DNA of 64,000 nt, taken from NCBI RefSeq assembly GCF_965137335.1, contig NZ_CBCRZD010000009.1. One strand, given 5' to 3'. Below the pieces are notes generated by a model. The model ran no database searches, was not told the origin of the DNA, and saw only the letters and a program-made list of their open reading frames with translations. This document shows positions 62,801-64,000 of the stretch, piece after piece. Position numbers and translations under genes: made by a program. How positions within the stretch are numbered: position 1 is the stretch's first letter; each line of letters starts with the position of its first letter. This DNA is from Empedobacter stercoris. GTDB taxonomy: Bacteria > Bacteroidota > Bacteroidia > Flavobacteriales > Weeksellaceae.

Positions 62801-63044
62801 TGATTGAAGAATCGGTAAGTGTTACGGTAAGTTTTGGAAAATGACGAAAAAAAGACACATCTAAATCCTTAAAATCAACCGCTGTGTTGATGTAATTTTT
62901 AGCTACCTCTTTTATTCCATTATTAATTTGTTCCTTAAAAAAATAAGGCGACACATATAAAACCAATCCAACTCCTCCCAAAGAAATTCCTGTAATTTTC
63001 ATTACTTTCATGACTTTTGAAAGAATCGTTTTTTTCTTCTTCAT
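59892..63044 (-). CDS. AsmA-like family protein
   Basis: A 1050-residue envelope protein with one N-terminal membrane helix (about 18-35) after a very basic start (MKKKKTILSKVMK). The rest is a long repetitive beta-sheet structure, as in AsmA/TamB/YhdP proteins, which form bridges thought to carry phospholipid across the periplasm. AsmA-type segments include VDFKDLDVSFFRHFPKL near 56-72, NLNNLDYSIHSKGELNL near 625, and the C-terminal AsmA_2-like block GEGSFMLEDIKFLGFKVFNTVA near 920. The C-terminal tail is acidic and coiled (DESDDEFDDYQKALEEEKAKQ). Single gene. Confidence 0.88.
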   Translation of the reverse strand: MKKKKTILSKVMKVMKITGISLGGVGLVLYVSPYFFKEQINNGIKEVAKNYINTAVDFKDLDVSFFRHFPKLTVTLTDSSIKGSTPYQTENLISAKEIALGVDIKTLFEDKIIFNELFIHQATINLKIDSLGRHNYAITVPSDEVEKEDETSVGLALNNFKISDSNFLFDDQSSKTYLKLDQLNYDGLIDLTQNELTLNADAAIDKVNFSFDEQKYLKNLPLKGTINSKIDLNNLSFYFIDNKLQLGQFPFSLKGSLLMPAEKIIFDLTISSDKNEMKHIPAIVPEMYQEWAKDIQIDGESSILFTMKGTMNNETKENPDIHIEAKIDEGSLNYKQSSSPIQHINLISTIDLYALDPEKMRVKVENLDFKLLDGITKTNFTYSSGKTMFSEGVIQANVDLEALKNATGFNQFDAKGVLNLEGNWKGSIIQNVKKSKQKIPTFNLKANLENGYFKMNEMPAALDYINMKMSMQNKDGNYKNTVVLIHQIDAKAMDNFMIGRLELKNLTNFPINADFAAKVHLEDIYKIYPLKNIEMRGDLYMKMKANGTYEPKLKKVPVTNTVVKLKNGFIKLNEYPNLPLENFTVETHIKSGRGSFNDLSIDVLPISFTLAGKPFKINANLKNLNNLDYSIHSKGELNLANIYKLFPVDGIDVDGLIETNFGIKGNNGAPLESFQNKGYVKIENIKINTKFFPSKFIVKQGDFRFEGSQLTFKDVKARYKRNSFVFDGEVSNYINYALKENETLKGTINFKTNRVNIDDFMAFNSGENSSNSATAEEGVVLLPKNVELSIKGKAKEVLFKDIILQDFSGDLGLKQGNLSLQNTKFNLIGSEFTMNGNYVPTNARKAKFDFNIKANNFDIQRAYHEITLFRELASAAENAHGKVSMDYQLQGDLGADMFPKMKTIKGEGSFMLEDIKFLGFKVFNTVAEKTSTDALHDANLKKVNLKTKIENNVITINRTKFKIAGFRPRIEGQVTLDGYMNLGMRLGLPPFGIIGIPIKITGPADTFEVEVGKYHKEDLDESDDEFDDYQKALEEEKAKQGAAQAITQTK

Positions 63045-63282
63045 ACTTCTAAAAATCGGTGGAACAAAGTAACTGAGAATCGAGTTGATTAGAAAATAAT
63101 AAGAAACTTAATTACAGCGACTTTTATCATATAAATCTTAGAGTATTTTACTCTTCAATTCTTATTTTAAAACGAACAAAAGTAAATAGAATCTATTCAA
63201 ATTATGTCTTTTATTATATAAAGAAATTAATAAAGTGTCTTTGGTTTTGTTTTTGCGTATTGTTAAAACTAAATTTTATACA

Positions 63283-64000
63283 ATGAATATTAAATATGTT
63301 TTAATGCCATTAATTGGAAGTGCTCTATTACTTCTTTCTTGTCAAAATGCGAAAACTGATTCTAATCAAGAAACAACAGATCTTGAAACTGTAAATAAAA
63401 ATAGTGTCCAACATTATGATTTACTTATTGGTTCTTGGGAAGATTTATCAAGTAGTGCTTTACATTTTTCTATGTTTGAAGATGGTAGTGCACAATCTGA
63501 TAATATGGCAACTTTGCTTTATAAATCTTGGCATGTAGAGAATAATGTACTCTCTTTAGTTGCTGAAAGTATTGGAAACAAACAGTCGTCTATAGATACA
63601 ATATCTTATTCAATAGTTGAATTGAATAAAGATGCCATGAAATTAAAACAAGGAAATACAGTTTTAACTTTTAAGAAAGTTGCTGATAAAACACGTATTG
63701 ACACTTCTAAATGAACTACACAAACTGTAGAAGGTGCTTTAACTTTTGGACATGAAACAAGAACTTTTAAACCTTGTGGTAGTAATAACGTATATTGGGT
63801 TTCTGACGCTACAGGAAAATTAAAAGATATATACGCTCAACTTACAAAAGGAAAAGAGCCATATACGGCTGTATCAGCTCAACTTATTATCAAAGACAAA
63901 GGAAAGAGTACCGAAGGTTTTGCAGCTTCTTATCAAAGCGTATATGAAGTCATCGATATTGTAAGTATAACAGAAACCTCTTCTAAAGATTGTCGTAATT
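63283..64000 (+). pseudogene. two-domain lipoprotein (NlpE C-terminal-like), interrupted by TGA and cut by window edge
   Basis: ATG 63283 (MNIKYVLMPLIG) begins a lipoprotein with lipobox LLSC (Cys20). A lipocalin-like small domain (about 45-130: LLIGSWEDLSSSALHFSMFEDGSA) follows. TGA at 63712-63714 ends a 143-residue frame. The sequence after it continues in the same frame without shift to the window end (TTQTVEGALTFGHETRTFKPC, SNNVYWVSDATGKL, EPYTAVSAQLIIKD), about 95 more codons with no start. This second part resembles the C-terminal OB-like domain of NlpE-type lipoproteins. The whole looks like one gene with a single nonsense change or consensus error. The family assignment is tentative. 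Confidence 0.6.

Noticed and set aside
20271..63714. TGA read as a sense codon (for example Gly)
   Set aside because: Other genes here use TGA as a true stop, such as rdgB at 43099-43101, where it overlaps the rnz start. Recoding would fuse unrelated genes.

Overview
The window looks like chromosome from a low-GC member of the Bacteroidota, class Flavobacteriia, most likely a Weeksellaceae-type organism of the Empedobacter/Chryseobacterium kind. This rests on gene content (fused CcsB-CcsA cytochrome c synthetase, DUF3857, DUF4920 and DUF1343/NamZ proteins, TIGR01777 epimerase, bTHX ribosomal protein), on many short-leader genes without Shine-Dalgarno sites, and on repeated promoters matching the Bacteroidota consensus TTG-N19-21-TAnnTTTG. 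The genus is inferred, not proven. An ambiguous base at 145 shows that the sequence is of draft quality.

Layout. 1-380: right end of an IS30-family element. 380-6300: small lipoprotein, proline dehydrogenase, L31 type B, a beta-helix lipoprotein, a umuC-umuD lesion-bypass pair in reversed order, and another lipoprotein. 6560-9850: a 1095-residue CcsBA. 10270-13650: two-gene M16 protease operon (one active, one degenerate partner). 13820-16900: sulfur cluster (TauE/SafE exporter, TPMT-type methyltransferase, persulfide-dioxygenase-like MBL/rhodanese protein) behind a perfect 11-bp inverted repeat that overlaps the promoter. 17500-21640: a degenerate accessory stretch next to tRNA-Ser, with the stump of a two-component system, a transposase tail, an RteC-like gene broken by a stop, and a Bacteroidota tyrosine recombinase broken by a single in-frame TGA. 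A YjdI-type Fe-S protein and a cold-shock-domain protein lie inside it.

21760-31000: housekeeping genes (YebC, M3 peptidase, NUDIX, PlsC, Mpl, Gdx/SugE-type SMR, YceI-like lipoprotein, MTA/SAH nucleosidase), ending in a duplicated tRNA-Thr/tRNA-Tyr operon. 31270-44020: Na/Pi transporter, LuxE-like protein, two DUF3857 paralogs, epimerase, K+ channel, YihY, then the operon rlmH-CPBP protease-rdgB-rnz. 44060-48550: sbcD-sbcC with a small frameshifted gene translationally coupled upstream. 48700-57460: bTHX, lptB, cystathionine beta-synthase, ABC permease, NamZ, small secreted paralogs, DUF4920, NUDIX and SRPBCC proteins. 57510-64000: typA, tRNA-Lys, a large AsmA-like protein and a two-domain lipoprotein interrupted by TGA that runs off the right edge.

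The chromosome is mostly ordinary. The best leads are the palindromic operator of the sulfur cluster, the decayed integrative element, an A11 slippage site in the gene upstream of sbcD, a small promoter-equipped ORF upstream of rpmE2, and a long paired REP-like element. I saw no CRISPR array and no clear defence system.
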